64,000 nucleotides of DNA, from the NCBI RefSeq assembly GCF_900114915.1, contig NZ_FOUS01000019.1:87185-151184 (forward strand), read 5' to 3'. The notes beneath the pieces were generated by a model. It had not been told where the DNA came from and did no database searches. It saw nothing but the letters and a program-made list of their open reading frames with translations. Numbering within the stretch: position 1 is the stretch's first letter; each line of letters opens with the position of its first letter. The stretch comes from Bradyrhizobium sp. Rc3b (lineage in GTDB: Bacteria; Pseudomonadota; Alphaproteobacteria; Rhizobiales; Xanthobacteraceae). Shown here in pieces: positions 34,189 to 43,224 of this stretch. The translations under genes and the position numbers were made by a program.

Positions 34189-35313
34189 GTGCGCAAGCAT
34201 TTCTTCATTCTTCTGGGAACCCGGCCTGAAGCAATCAAGCTCTTTCCGGTCATCAACCGGCTGAAGGCTGAGCGGCGCAAGGACATCTCAGTAACGATCT
34301 GTGCGACTGCACAGCATCGAGAGCTGCTTGATCAAGTCCTCAAGTTGGCCAAAGTGGTCCCGGATTTCGATCTGAACGTCATGACGACAAATCAGACGCT
34401 GGATCACTTGACTTCTCGGTTGCTCGGGCAAATCGGCGACCTTCTCGAAAAGGTGAAGCCCACCAGGGTCATTGTTCAGGGCGACACGGCAACTGCCATG
34501 ACTGGTGCATTGGCATCCTACTATCACCGTATACCGGTCTCACACGTCGAGGCCGGACTGCGCAGCGGCGACATCTTCGCACCGTGGCCCGAGGAGGTGA
34601 ACCGCAAGATCGTCGGCTCGATCGCCGATCAACATTTTGCCCCAACAGAGCGCGCGGCCCGAGCCTTGCGTTCCGAGAACGTCTCCGGTGACCGCATTCA
34701 CGTTACCGGAAACACGGTGGTGGACGCTCTCATCCTCGCGAAAGCCATGGTCGAATCCGATCCAGGACTCTCGTGCCGCTGGGACGGCATAAAAAAGCGC
34801 CACGGCAATCGCCGCATCATCCTGGTGACCTGCCATCGCAGGGAAAACTTCGGCGGCGGCGTCGTCAACATCGTGAACGCGTTGGAGACCATTCTGCAAC
34901 GGGAGGACGTTGCCGTGGTTCTCCCGGTACATCCGAATCCGAATGTCCGGGACCTGTTTGCGTCTCGATTCTCGGATCATCCGCGGGTCGTTCTTATTTC
35001 CCCTCAGGAATATACGGATTTCGTGAGCCTGCTCTCGTTATCATATTTGGTCTTGACGGATTCGGGAGGTGTCCAGGAGGAGGCCCCCACTTTCGGCAAG
35101 CCAGTCCTGGTGATGCGAGAAACGACAGAGCGTCCCGAAGGAGTGGAAGCGGGAACCGCTCGCCTCGTCGGGGCGAACTACGAGCGAATCGTTGCGGAGA
35201 CATTTCGTCTGCTCGACGATGACGAGACGTATGCTGCCATGGCTCGTTCGCATAACCCGTTTGGTGACGGGCACGCAAGCGACCGTATCGTGAAGGTTCT
35301 TCTCGATGCCTGA
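34189..35313 (+). CDS. wecB: UDP-N-acetylglucosamine 2-epimerase family protein
   Basis: A 374-residue GT-B-fold epimerase. Family motifs: GTRPEAIKLFPVI, CATAQHRELLDQVL, VQGDTATAMTG, HVEAGLRSGD and the late LTDSGGVQEEAP. It interconverts UDP-GlcNAc and UDP-ManNAc, or, in WbpI-type relatives, epimerises a diacetamido-glucuronate donor. GTG start, three bases after the WecG-like stop; the end overlaps the dehydrogenase gene by 8 nt. Which substrate applies depends on whether the downstream oxidoreductase, acetyltransferase and aminotransferase act in the same pathway. Confidence 0.92.
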   Translation: MRKHFFILLGTRPEAIKLFPVINRLKAERRKDISVTICATAQHRELLDQVLKLAKVVPDFDLNVMTTNQTLDHLTSRLLGQIGDLLEKVKPTRVIVQGDTATAMTGALASYYHRIPVSHVEAGLRSGDIFAPWPEEVNRKIVGSIADQHFAPTERAARALRSENVSGDRIHVTGNTVVDALILAKAMVESDPGLSCRWDGIKKRHGNRRIILVTCHRRENFGGGVVNIVNALETILQREDVAVVLPVHPNPNVRDLFASRFSDHPRVVLISPQEYTDFVSLLSLSYLVLTDSGGVQEEAPTFGKPVLVMRETTERPEGVEAGTARLVGANYERIVAETFRLLDDDETYAAMARSHNPFGDGHASDRIVKVLLDA

Positions 35314-36568
35314 ATTCCAAAAGATCAATGTCGTTGGACTTGGTTATATCGGGCTGCCGACCGCGGCGCTGATTGCGAGCCGAGGGATGCAGGTGCTCGG
35401 TATCGACACCAACGAACGAATTGTCGATACGGTGGCATCGGGCAAGATTCACATCGCCGAGCCCGATCTCGACGGACTTGTCTCCAAAGTCGTGTCGAGC
35501 GGTGCGCTCACAACGTCCAGCAAGCCGCAGCCAGCCGACGTTTTTATCATCGCAGTACCGACGCCGATCGACCGCGAAAGCCGCCCAGACCTGTCAAGTG
35601 TGAATGCCGCAGTCGACAATATCGTGGATATCCTTGCTCCAGGCAATCTCGTGATCCTCGAATCGACATCGCCGATCGGAACCACCGAGGCCATGGCGAA
35701 GCGGATTATTGAACGCAGGCCGGACCTGCATATAGGTGTCAACGGCAAGGAGGACGGAGCGATCTACGTAGCCTACTGTCCAGAGCGCGTGCTGCCGGGA
35801 CGGATCCTGACCGAGCTTATCAACAACGACCGGTGCATTGGAGGAATTACGCCGACGTGCACGCGGCGTGCTCAGCGCTTCTACAAGATGTTCGTTCGCG
35901 GCGCTTGCGTCGGTACTACGGCGCGGGCAGCCGAGCTGGTCAAGCTGACGGAAAACGCCTTCCGAGATACCAACATAGCATTTGCGAACGAACTGTCGTT
36001 GATCTGCGAGAGGTTCGACATCAATGTCTGGGAGGTGATCGACATCGCCAACCGCCATCCTCGCGTAAACGTTTTGCGGCCGGGACCGGGAGTGGGTGGG
36101 CACTGTATTGCGGTCGATCCCTGGTTCATCATCGACTCGGCGCCGGATCTAGCGCGCGTGATGCGAACAAGCCGGGAAGTCAACAACGCCAAAACGCAGA
36201 AGATCATTGAGCGTACAGACGCGCTGATCGACGATCATCCTTATGCAAACATCGCCTGTTGTGGATTGACCTTCAAGGCCAATGTCGACGACTTGCGCGA
36301 GAGTCCGGCCATGGAGATAGCCACGCATCTAGCGGCAAAGTACGGAGAACGGATCAAGGTCGTTGAGCCGAACCTGCGCCGTCTCCCGCCTCAGTTGGCC
36401 GACTACCATGTCGCATTGGTCAATATAGAGGAAGCTCTGCGCAGTTGCGAAATCGCGATTCTACTCGTCGATCACGATGAGTTCAAAATGGTGCCGTTGT
36501 CAGAGCGACGGCATCTCGATGTCATCGATACGCGCGGCATATGGCAGGATATGCCAGCGCGGACGTAA
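35306..36568 (+). CDS. wecC: UDP-N-acetyl-hexosamine 6-dehydrogenase (WecC/WbpA type)
   Basis: A 420-residue NAD-dependent four-electron dehydrogenase that oxidises UDP-ManNAc or UDP-GlcNAc at C6 to the uronic acid. VVGLGYIGLPTAALIASRG is the nucleotide motif; ESTSPIGTTE, ENAFRDTNIAFANEL and GPGVGGHCIAVDPWF (catalytic Cys267) define the family. It overlaps the epimerase gene by 8 nt. WecC-like by length and motifs; WbpA-like function would fit the following genes equally well. Confidence 0.94.
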   Translation: MPEFQKINVVGLGYIGLPTAALIASRGMQVLGIDTNERIVDTVASGKIHIAEPDLDGLVSKVVSSGALTTSSKPQPADVFIIAVPTPIDRESRPDLSSVNAAVDNIVDILAPGNLVILESTSPIGTTEAMAKRIIERRPDLHIGVNGKEDGAIYVAYCPERVLPGRILTELINNDRCIGGITPTCTRRAQRFYKMFVRGACVGTTARAAELVKLTENAFRDTNIAFANELSLICERFDINVWEVIDIANRHPRVNVLRPGPGVGGHCIAVDPWFIIDSAPDLARVMRTSREVNNAKTQKIIERTDALIDDHPYANIACCGLTFKANVDDLRESPAMEIATHLAAKYGERIKVVEPNLRRLPPQLADYHVALVNIEEALRSCEIAILLVDHDEFKMVPLSERRHLDVIDTRGIWQDMPART

Positions 36569-36606
36569 GGCATAAGGCCGTAACCCCCGAATGGATCGAG
36601 GTTAGC

Positions 36607-37671
36607 ATGCGAGATAGCCAGCTTGGAATCGGGGTCGTGGGATACGGCTATTGGGGTCCCAATCTCGTTCGAAATTTCTCAGCCAATCCTGCCGCCCGCG
36701 TTGTCAGCGTGAGCGACCTCGATCCGGGCAGGCTCGGGCTTATAGCGCAGCTTTACCCCGCGGTAGCAACGACCACGCACTATGACGATCTGCTGAAGGA
36801 CGCCTCGATTGATGCAATTGCTATCGCTACCCCGGTACACACGCACTACGAACTGGCGATTGCGGCGTTGCGGGCTGGCAAGCACGTGTTGGTCGAGAAG
36901 CCCCTTGCGCCGAGCTCAGAGCAAGTGATGCGCCTGATCGACGAGGCGGATCGGCGCGGATTGACACTGATGGTCGATCACACCTTTCTCTACACGCCGG
37001 CCGTTCAGAAGATTCGTGAGCTTGTGCTGAAGAGAGAGCTGGGAGACGTATATTACTACGATAGCACACGCGCGAGCCTCGGGCTGTTTCAGAAAGACGT
37101 AAATGTGATCTGGGATTTGGCGGTGCACGACATCTCGATCATCCATCATATCCTCGATGAGGAGCCGGTCGCGGTTTCGGCGACGGGGTCGTGCCATGTT
37201 GTCGGTTCGCCCGAAAACATGGCTCACATCACATTGTTCTTCGCCAACGCGTGTGTGGCCCACGTCAGCGTTAACTGGCTCTCGCCTGTCAAGGTACGTC
37301 AGACGTTCATTGGCGGCAGCAAAAAGATGATCGTCTATGACGATCTCGAGCCGACTGAAAAGATCAAGGTCTATGACAAGGGAATTACGCTCGATAGGCC
37401 CCCCGAGAGTGCACATCAATTTCGAATCGGATATCGCGCCGGCGACATGTGGGCTCCGCATATCTCGCCTAGGGAGGCGCTGCAGACCGAGGTTGAGCAT
37501 TTCATCGACTGCGCGCGCAACGGCGGGCAGCCGATTTCCAGCGGCATGTCTGGGCTGCGAGTAATCGAGGTGCTTGAGGCGGCTTCGCGATCGATCACGG
37601 AACAGGGCAAACCAGTCGCGATTCGGCAGTTGCCGTGCGTGATAGCGGAGCGGGCTCGGGCCACGGCTTAG
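36607..37671 (+). CDS. Gfo/Idh/MocA sugar oxidoreductase (WbpB/WlbA-like)
   Basis: A 354-residue NAD-dependent oxidoreductase with GIGVVGYGYWGPNLVRNF at the start and the EKP motif in HVLVEKPLAPSSEQ, plus WDLAVHDISIIHHIL. Relatives oxidise C3 of UDP-GlcNAcA before transamination. A longer frame opens at ATG 36541 inside the dehydrogenase gene, but GAGGTTAGC before ATG 36607 fits better and removes an unlikely N-terminal tail. With an aminotransferase and an acetyltransferase close by, it points to a 3-acetamido uronic acid. Confidence 0.88.
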   Translation: MRDSQLGIGVVGYGYWGPNLVRNFSANPAARVVSVSDLDPGRLGLIAQLYPAVATTTHYDDLLKDASIDAIAIATPVHTHYELAIAALRAGKHVLVEKPLAPSSEQVMRLIDEADRRGLTLMVDHTFLYTPAVQKIRELVLKRELGDVYYYDSTRASLGLFQKDVNVIWDLAVHDISIIHHILDEEPVAVSATGSCHVVGSPENMAHITLFFANACVAHVSVNWLSPVKVRQTFIGGSKKMIVYDDLEPTEKIKVYDKGITLDRPPESAHQFRIGYRAGDMWAPHISPREALQTEVEHFIDCARNGGQPISSGMSGLRVIEVLEAASRSITEQGKPVAIRQLPCVIAERARATA

Positions 37672-37723
37672 TTGGCGGTTGGTCGTGGTTGTTCGCCAGC
37701 TAAGCCCGGCGTCGGGAGCCGCG

Positions 37724-39199
37724 ATGAATTCAGTACAGCGTTCGGTCTTGTTCTCTGCGGTGGACCGCTATGCGGGTCTTGTGCTGTTTTTCGTCTCCAC
37801 CGCGGTGCTTTCGCGCCTGCTGACGCCGAGCGAGTTTGGGGTTTATGCGGTTGTCAATGCGCTTACCGCCGTGATCGCGGCCGCTTTTCAGGAATTTGGA
37901 GGGGCAAATTACCTGATTCAGAAGCGTGAGCTGTCGCGCGGGACGATTAGAACGGCGTTCACCATCACCTGGGGGATCTCGCTGGCAATTGCGCTGATTC
38001 TTTTAGTCACGGCTGACGTTGTATCGCGGCTCTTTGCGCAAGACAGTCTAAGGCTGGGTATTGAGGTTTCTGCGCTGAATCTTCTCGTTATACCGGTCTC
38101 CGGAACGTTGATCGCCTTGTTCCGCCGTGACATGCAGTTCGGCACTCTTGCGATCTGCAATTTTGCGAGCAACGTGGCGGTTGCGCTGGTTTCGATCGGA
38201 CTGGCAGTATTGAACTTCAGCTACATGGCTCCAATCTGGGGTGGTGTGGCTGGGAGCATCGTTCTCGCGGGCATGCTGCTGAGCTGGCATCGCGATTTCA
38301 GCGTGTTACGCCCTTCGCTGTCCGAATACCGAGACGTCATCGAATTCGGTCTCTATTCCAGCGGCGTCAGCGTCATCAATGTCTTCTACAACCTCGCGCC
38401 TCAGCTCTTTCTGGCGAAGATCCTCGATCTCACGGCTGTGGGTCTCTACAGCCGGGCAATCAACCTGACCCAGGTATTCGACAGGCTCGTCACGCAAGTC
38501 GTGAACCCGATTATCATGCCGGCCATTGTGACCAAACGTGCAGCTGGGGCAGATCTAAAAGGCGTGTATCTGGATGCGGTCCAACTGCTTTCCGCCGTGC
38601 AGTGGCCATTTCTCACGTCCGTGGCGATTATGGCAAAGCCGATCGTCCTGATCTGGCTTGGCGGAGCCTGGCTCGAAGTCGTGCCATTGGTGCGCATTCT
38701 TTGCATTGCAAATCTGGCGCTGTTCGCTGCGTGTCTGACCTATCCTGTGTTCCTGGCAGTTGGACGCGTGCGCGACGCGCTTGTCTCGTCCTTCATCTCG
38801 TTGCCACCCTCGCTGCTTGCCCTCCTATCTGCGTCCTTTTTTGGCGTGGAAGTAGTTGCAGCATGCGCGTTGCTGACATTGCCATTCCAGGCAGCGGTGG
38901 CGATTTACTACCTCAGTCCGCATCTGGCACTGCGGCCAAGCGAGTTTGGCCGGGCCCTGCTGAAGAGCGGTGCCGTCACGATGGGGACCGCTTCGGGCGT
39001 AGCCGTCTGTGCGGTGTTGATCGAGGCAGGAGCTCTTAATTTCGTCGCAGGCCTGATAACAGCATTGGTGGTCGCCACGTTCTGCTGGTGGTGCGCACTG
39101 ACCCTGACGGGGCATCCTCTGCTGGGGCACCTTCGTCATGCTGCAGCGGGTCTTGCCGAGATGGCGCCCAGGCTGCTGCCCTCACGCCCGGTCCTGTAA
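37724..39199 (+). CDS. Wzx-type polysaccharide flippase
   Basis: A 491-residue polytopic membrane protein of the MATE/PST superfamily, with LVLFFVSTAVLSRLLTPSEFGVYAVVNAL at the first helices and about 12-14 hydrophobic segments. It should flip undecaprenyl-linked repeat units to the periplasm for polymerisation. An ORF begins at 37679, but GGGAGCC before ATG 37724 gives the family-like start. Its stop is followed after 15 bases by the GA tract that leads to the acetyltransferase. Confidence 0.92.
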   Translation: MNSVQRSVLFSAVDRYAGLVLFFVSTAVLSRLLTPSEFGVYAVVNALTAVIAAAFQEFGGANYLIQKRELSRGTIRTAFTITWGISLAIALILLVTADVVSRLFAQDSLRLGIEVSALNLLVIPVSGTLIALFRRDMQFGTLAICNFASNVAVALVSIGLAVLNFSYMAPIWGGVAGSIVLAGMLLSWHRDFSVLRPSLSEYRDVIEFGLYSSGVSVINVFYNLAPQLFLAKILDLTAVGLYSRAINLTQVFDRLVTQVVNPIIMPAIVTKRAAGADLKGVYLDAVQLLSAVQWPFLTSVAIMAKPIVLIWLGGAWLEVVPLVRILCIANLALFAACLTYPVFLAVGRVRDALVSSFISLPPSLLALLSASFFGVEVVAACALLTLPFQAAVAIYYLSPHLALRPSEFGRALLKSGAVTMGTASGVAVCAVLIEAGALNFVAGLITALVVATFCWWCALTLTGHPLLGHLRHAAAGLAEMAPRLLPSRPVL

Positions 39200-39212
39200 A
39201 GGCTGGCGTGAT

Positions 39213-39275
<63 letters not shown>

Positions 39276-39278
39276 GAC

Positions 39279-39773
39279 ATGCCAATAAAGGACACCGCGC
39301 TTGGCCGCGACGTGCGCATCGTGCATCCGGATCTGGTCAACCTGTATGGTTGCGTCGTCGGTGACGAGAGCGGGATCGGTACCTTCGTCGAGATCCAGGC
39401 GGGGGCAGAGATAGGTGCGCGTTGCAAGATATCGTCGCACAGCTTCATTTGCGAGGGCGTCACGATCGAGGATGAGGTGTTCGTCGGTCATGGCGTGATG
39501 TTCACGAACGACAAGTATCCGAAGGCAACAACCGCGGACGGTCGTCCTCAGCAGGCTTCGGACTGGACGCTGCAGCGCACGCGGGTCGGTCGGGGGGCTT
39601 CGATCGGCTCGAATGCCACCATCCTGTGCGGTGTGACGATCGGAGAGGGCGCCTCCGTAGGTGCCGGTGCGGTGGTCACTAAGGATGTTCCGCCCGGCGC
39701 TATTGTCGCGGGAGTGCCCGCTCGGGTCCTGTCCGCAGCTGAAAATACGCTCCTGAGCGATCGTCGCTCGTAA
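39279..39773 (+). CDS. Sugar O/N-acyltransferase, hexapeptide-repeat type (WbpD/WlbB-like)
   Basis: A 164-residue left-handed beta-helix acetyltransferase: repeated I/V-G-x-x-x-x hexapeptides (GTFVEIQAGAEIGARCKI, VGRGASIGSNATILCGVTIG), the loop VFVGHGVMFTNDKYP and a VPPGAIVAGVPARVL end. Relatives acetylate the 3-amino group of UDP-2-acetamido-3-amino-glucuronate. The frame is open upstream through the GA tract (coding for a run of Arg-Glu), but the native length matches ATG 39279. It could alternatively act on another amino sugar made by the two DegT enzymes. Confidence 0.9.
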   Translation: MPIKDTALGRDVRIVHPDLVNLYGCVVGDESGIGTFVEIQAGAEIGARCKISSHSFICEGVTIEDEVFVGHGVMFTNDKYPKATTADGRPQQASDWTLQRTRVGRGASIGSNATILCGVTIGEGASVGAGAVVTKDVPPGAIVAGVPARVLSAAENTLLSDRRS

Positions 39774-39789
39774 GAACTGCTCCATAAAC

Positions 39790-39872
39790 CATTTTGAAGC
39801 GCGATATATATGCGTCACAATTTAATGCTTGATTTAATATGATTATGAGAGTTAATATTTTATTATAATGTT
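39790..39872. promoter_or_regulatory. AT-rich island inside the long operon
   Basis: CACAATTTAATGCTTGATTTAATATG and GTTAATATTTTATTATAATG lie between the acetyltransferase and the aminotransferase gene, in a 122-base gap. It suggests an internal promoter at this point of the operon. Confidence 0.4.
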
Positions 39873-39895
39873 TGGCCCAACCAAGGTCTTGAATC

Positions 39896-41074
39896 TTGAT
39901 ACCCTTCCTGGATCTGAAAGCCCAATATAGCCAGATCAAGCCGGAAATCGACGCCGCGGTGGCGAGGGTCATCGGGAGCGGGCACTTTGTGCTCGGGCCG
40001 GAGGTGACCGCCTTCGAGGGACGCTTTGCGGGTTATTGCCGGACTGCCCATTGCCGCGCGGTGAACACCGGCACTTCGGCGCTTCACCTTGCCTTGCTTA
40101 CGGCGGGTGTCGGACCCGGTGACGAGGTCATCACCGTATCCATGACGTTCGTCGCGACGACCGCGGCCATTATCTACAGCGGTGCCAAGCCGGTGTTTGT
40201 CGACGTTGACCCTGTAACGTGGACGATGGATCCCGGCTTGATTGAAGCTGCGATAACACCACGAACCAAGGCGATCCTGCCGGTTCACCTCCACGGGTTG
40301 ATGGCCGACATGGATCCGATAATGGCCATCGCGCGTCGTCACGGCCTGGTCGTCATCGAGGACGCCGCGCAGGCGCATGGCGCCGAATACCGGGGACGCC
40401 GAGCAGGCTCGATTGGCGATCTGGGATGCTTCAGCTTTTACCCTGGCAAGAATTTGGGGGCGTTCGGCGAGGGTGGAGCCGTCGTAACTGATAGGCCTGA
40501 ATTCGCGCACCGCGTGTCACTGCTGCGAGATTGGGGGCAGGAGGCGAAGTACGACCACGCCATCCCCGGATATAACTATCGTATGGACGAAATTCAGAGT
40601 GCGATATTGAACGTCAAGCTGGACTACATTGAGAGCTGGACGGAAGCGCGCCGGTCGGCGGCTGAGCAATACAATGCACTGCTGTCTGAGCTCCCATTCG
40701 CGCGTCCCCAGCCGCCAGGGCACGCCCGTCACGTGTATCACGTCTATGCGGTCAGATTGGAGGAGCGCGATCACGCACTGTCGCTGTTGCGCGATGCCGG
40801 AATAGGCGCCGGGATTCACTATCCCGTTCCGGTGCATCTGCAAAGAGCCTACGCAGAACTCGGCTACCGTGCCGGTGATCTCCCCGTCACCGAGATGCTG
40901 GCGAACGACTTCCTCTCTCTTCCCATTTATCCGGAGCTGCAGCCGGAACAGGCGGCCGAAGTTGTCGCCACATTGAGGAACGCAGCGATGCTGCGGCCCA
41001 GTGAAGCGGTTGGCGCCCGAGCGGAGCATCCACAAAGCGTCATGACATGGTCCCACAACAGGAGAGCGTCTTGA
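39896..41074 (+). CDS. DegT/DnrJ/EryC1 sugar aminotransferase (first)
   Basis: A 392-residue PLP enzyme. The start motif IPFLDLKAQYSQIKPEI is typical of WbpE/WlbC-type 3-aminotransferases; the PLP lysine is Lys185 in CFSFYPGKNLGAFGEGG, and VIEDAAQAHGAEYRGRRAG is the co-factor motif. The only start compatible with the family N-terminus is TTG 39896; ATG 39868 is in another frame. Together with the Gfo/Idh protein and the acetyltransferase it completes a 3-acetamido-uronate route. The end overlaps the epimerase gene by 28 nt. Confidence 0.92.
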   Translation: MIPFLDLKAQYSQIKPEIDAAVARVIGSGHFVLGPEVTAFEGRFAGYCRTAHCRAVNTGTSALHLALLTAGVGPGDEVITVSMTFVATTAAIIYSGAKPVFVDVDPVTWTMDPGLIEAAITPRTKAILPVHLHGLMADMDPIMAIARRHGLVVIEDAAQAHGAEYRGRRAGSIGDLGCFSFYPGKNLGAFGEGGAVVTDRPEFAHRVSLLRDWGQEAKYDHAIPGYNYRMDEIQSAILNVKLDYIESWTEARRSAAEQYNALLSELPFARPQPPGHARHVYHVYAVRLEERDHALSLLRDAGIGAGIHYPVPVHLQRAYAELGYRAGDLPVTEMLANDFLSLPIYPELQPEQAAEVVATLRNAAMLRPSEAVGARAEHPQSVMTWSHNRRAS

Positions 41075-42072
41075 TTGATCTCAAGGGAAAGCGCGTTCTG
41101 GTCACCGGCGGCGCAGGTTTCATCGGGTCCCACATCGTTGATCTGCTCTGCGACGAGGGCTGCATTGAAATTGTTGCTCTCGACAACATGGTCAGAGGCC
41201 GACCGGAAAATCTTCGGCGCGCGCTCGGGCGCGGACCGGTGAGATTGGTTCACGGCGACATACGCGATCGCAAGCTGATGGAAGCATTGGTCAAGGCGGC
41301 CGATATCGTCTTCCACCAGGCCGCCCTCCGCATCACTCATTGTGCGGCCGAACCACGCCTCGCCAAGGAGGTTATGGTGGACGCCACCTACGACCTGCTG
41401 GAGCTGTGCATCAAGCACGATATTGAGAAGATCATCGCGGCGTCTTCGGCATCGGTATATGGCATGGCCGAGGAATTTCCGACAACAGAGCGGCAGAATC
41501 CGTACAACAACCGAACTCTCTATGGAGCCGCCAAGGCGTTTAACGAAGGCCTTCTGCGGGCCTTCAACGATGTATGCGGCCTCGACTATGTGGCATTCCG
41601 GTATTTCAACGTCTACGGCAGCCGGATGGACATCCACGGACGGTACACCGAGGTCTTGATCCGCTGGATGGAGCGGCTGGAGGCCGGATTGCCTCCCGTC
41701 ATCTTTGGTGACGGCCATCAGACCATGGATTTCGTTCACGTCCGCGACATCGCGCGCGCCAACATCCTCGCGGCCAGGTCAAAGATCACCGATGAGGTCT
41801 TTAACGTCGGAAGCGGCACCGAAACCAGCCTGACGGAGCTGGCTACGGCGCTTGCGTCCGTGATGGGACGCCGTGGTCTGACGCCTGAATTCGCGCCGGA
41901 GCGTTCGGTCAATCCGGTGCCGCGCCGACTGGCATCGACGGGCAAGGCAGAGCGTTTGCTGGGTTTCCGCACCACGGTTTCGCTTGAGCAGGGGCTCGCA
42001 GATCTCGTGAAATGGTGGCGATCGGAACGCGATCTCGCTTCGGACCGCCGGCGGCAGGCCGCGGCATCATGA
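41047..42072 (+). CDS. NAD-dependent nucleotide-sugar epimerase/dehydratase
   Basis: A 341-residue SDR enzyme with VLVTGGAGFIGSHIVDLL, a later AASSASVYG and the YGAAK active-site motif (Tyr about 158), FRYFNVYGSRMDIHGRY and DFVHVRDIARANILA. This resembles UDP-GlcNAc/UDP-glucose 4-epimerases and 4,6-dehydratases. Directly followed, with ATGA overlap, by an aminotransferase, so a 4-keto or epimerised sugar for amination is plausible. ATG 41047 lies inside the previous gene; TTG 41071 is an alternative. Confidence 0.88.
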   Translation: MVPQQESVLIDLKGKRVLVTGGAGFIGSHIVDLLCDEGCIEIVALDNMVRGRPENLRRALGRGPVRLVHGDIRDRKLMEALVKAADIVFHQAALRITHCAAEPRLAKEVMVDATYDLLELCIKHDIEKIIAASSASVYGMAEEFPTTERQNPYNNRTLYGAAKAFNEGLLRAFNDVCGLDYVAFRYFNVYGSRMDIHGRYTEVLIRWMERLEAGLPPVIFGDGHQTMDFVHVRDIARANILAARSKITDEVFNVGSGTETSLTELATALASVMGRRGLTPEFAPERSVNPVPRRLASTGKAERLLGFRTTVSLEQGLADLVKWWRSERDLASDRRRQAAAS

Positions 42073-43208
42073 TCCCGATCGCGACGCCGTTGCTTGCGGA
42101 CGAAGAGGCTGATGCTGCGCGCGTGGCCGTGCTGTCGGGCTGGGTGTCGCAAGGTCCGCAGGTGGCCGCGTTCGAGCGCGAGTTCGCTTCACTTGTCGGC
42201 GCTCCGCACGCCTGCGCTGTCGCGAATTGCACGGCCGCCTTGCAGCTCGCCTTAGCGGCGTTGGACATCGGCGCCGGCGACGAGGTGATCACGGTCAGCC
42301 ATTCCTTCATCGCGACCGCCAACGTCATCCGATGCCAAGGCGCCACTCCGGTTTTCATCGATATTGATCCGGAGACATACAACTTGGATTGCGACCGGCT
42401 GACTGACGCCATCACCGAGCGCACGCGTGCGATCATCGCGGTTCATCAGATGGGTATGCCCTGTGATATGGCCGCGCTCATGGCGGTGGCGGGGCGCCAC
42501 GGGATCACGGTAATCGAGGATGCAGCCTGTGCCGCCGGATCGCAGATCCGGGTGAACGGACAATGGGAAGCGATCGGCAGGCCGCATGGACACATTGCCT
42601 GCTTTTCCTTTCATCCGCGGAAGGTGATCACGACAGGTGAGGGTGGAATGCTCACCACCGCGGACGCCGAGCTTGATCGCAAGTTCAGGCTGCTACGCCA
42701 GCATGGTATGAGCGTTCCGGATATCGTGCGTCACGGATCACAGCGTGTCATCTTCGAGGAGTACGTCCTCGTCGGCTACAATTATCGAATGACGGATATG
42801 CAGGCTGCGATCGGTCGCAAACAGCTCGAGCGGCTGGTAGAATTGGTGACGCGGCGCCGCGCGGTGGCCGCCAAATATGCCGAGCTACTCGGCAATTTGG
42901 AAGGGTTGCGACTGCCTACGGAACCGATTTGGGCGAGGTCGAACTGGCAGAGCTATTGCGTGCGTCTCCCCGACCGCCTCGACCAACGCACCGTCATGCA
43001 AAACCTCCTCGACAAGGGAATCGCGAGCCGCCGCGGGATCATGTGCTCGCACCGTGAGCCGCCTTACGCCGAGTCGAAGCAACGGCACGATCTTCGTCAA
43101 TCCGAACTTGCGCAGGACAGGTCGATCCTGCTGCCCCTTTACGCTCAGATGACGGACGTGGACCTGTTGAGTGTTGTTGAGGCGCTGAAGGCCGAGATAG
43201 CCCAATGA
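42069..43208 (+). CDS. DegT/DnrJ/EryC1 sugar aminotransferase (second)
   Basis: A 379-residue PLP enzyme with Lys185 in CFSFHPRKVITTGEGG, GDEVITVSHSFIATANVI and VIEDAACAAGSQI. It begins MIPIATPLLADEEADAARV, as in perosamine/4-amino-sugar aminotransferases. ATG 42069 overlaps the epimerase stop codon; a longer frame from 42012 is not supported. It probably works on the product of the preceding epimerase/dehydratase, giving a second amino sugar distinct from the 3-acetamido-uronate. Confidence 0.92.
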   Translation: MIPIATPLLADEEADAARVAVLSGWVSQGPQVAAFEREFASLVGAPHACAVANCTAALQLALAALDIGAGDEVITVSHSFIATANVIRCQGATPVFIDIDPETYNLDCDRLTDAITERTRAIIAVHQMGMPCDMAALMAVAGRHGITVIEDAACAAGSQIRVNGQWEAIGRPHGHIACFSFHPRKVITTGEGGMLTTADAELDRKFRLLRQHGMSVPDIVRHGSQRVIFEEYVLVGYNYRMTDMQAAIGRKQLERLVELVTRRRAVAAKYAELLGNLEGLRLPTEPIWARSNWQSYCVRLPDRLDQRTVMQNLLDKGIASRRGIMCSHREPPYAESKQRHDLRQSELAQDRSILLPLYAQMTDVDLLSVVEALKAEIAQ

Positions 43209-43224
43209 TGAGTGCGGCGCATCT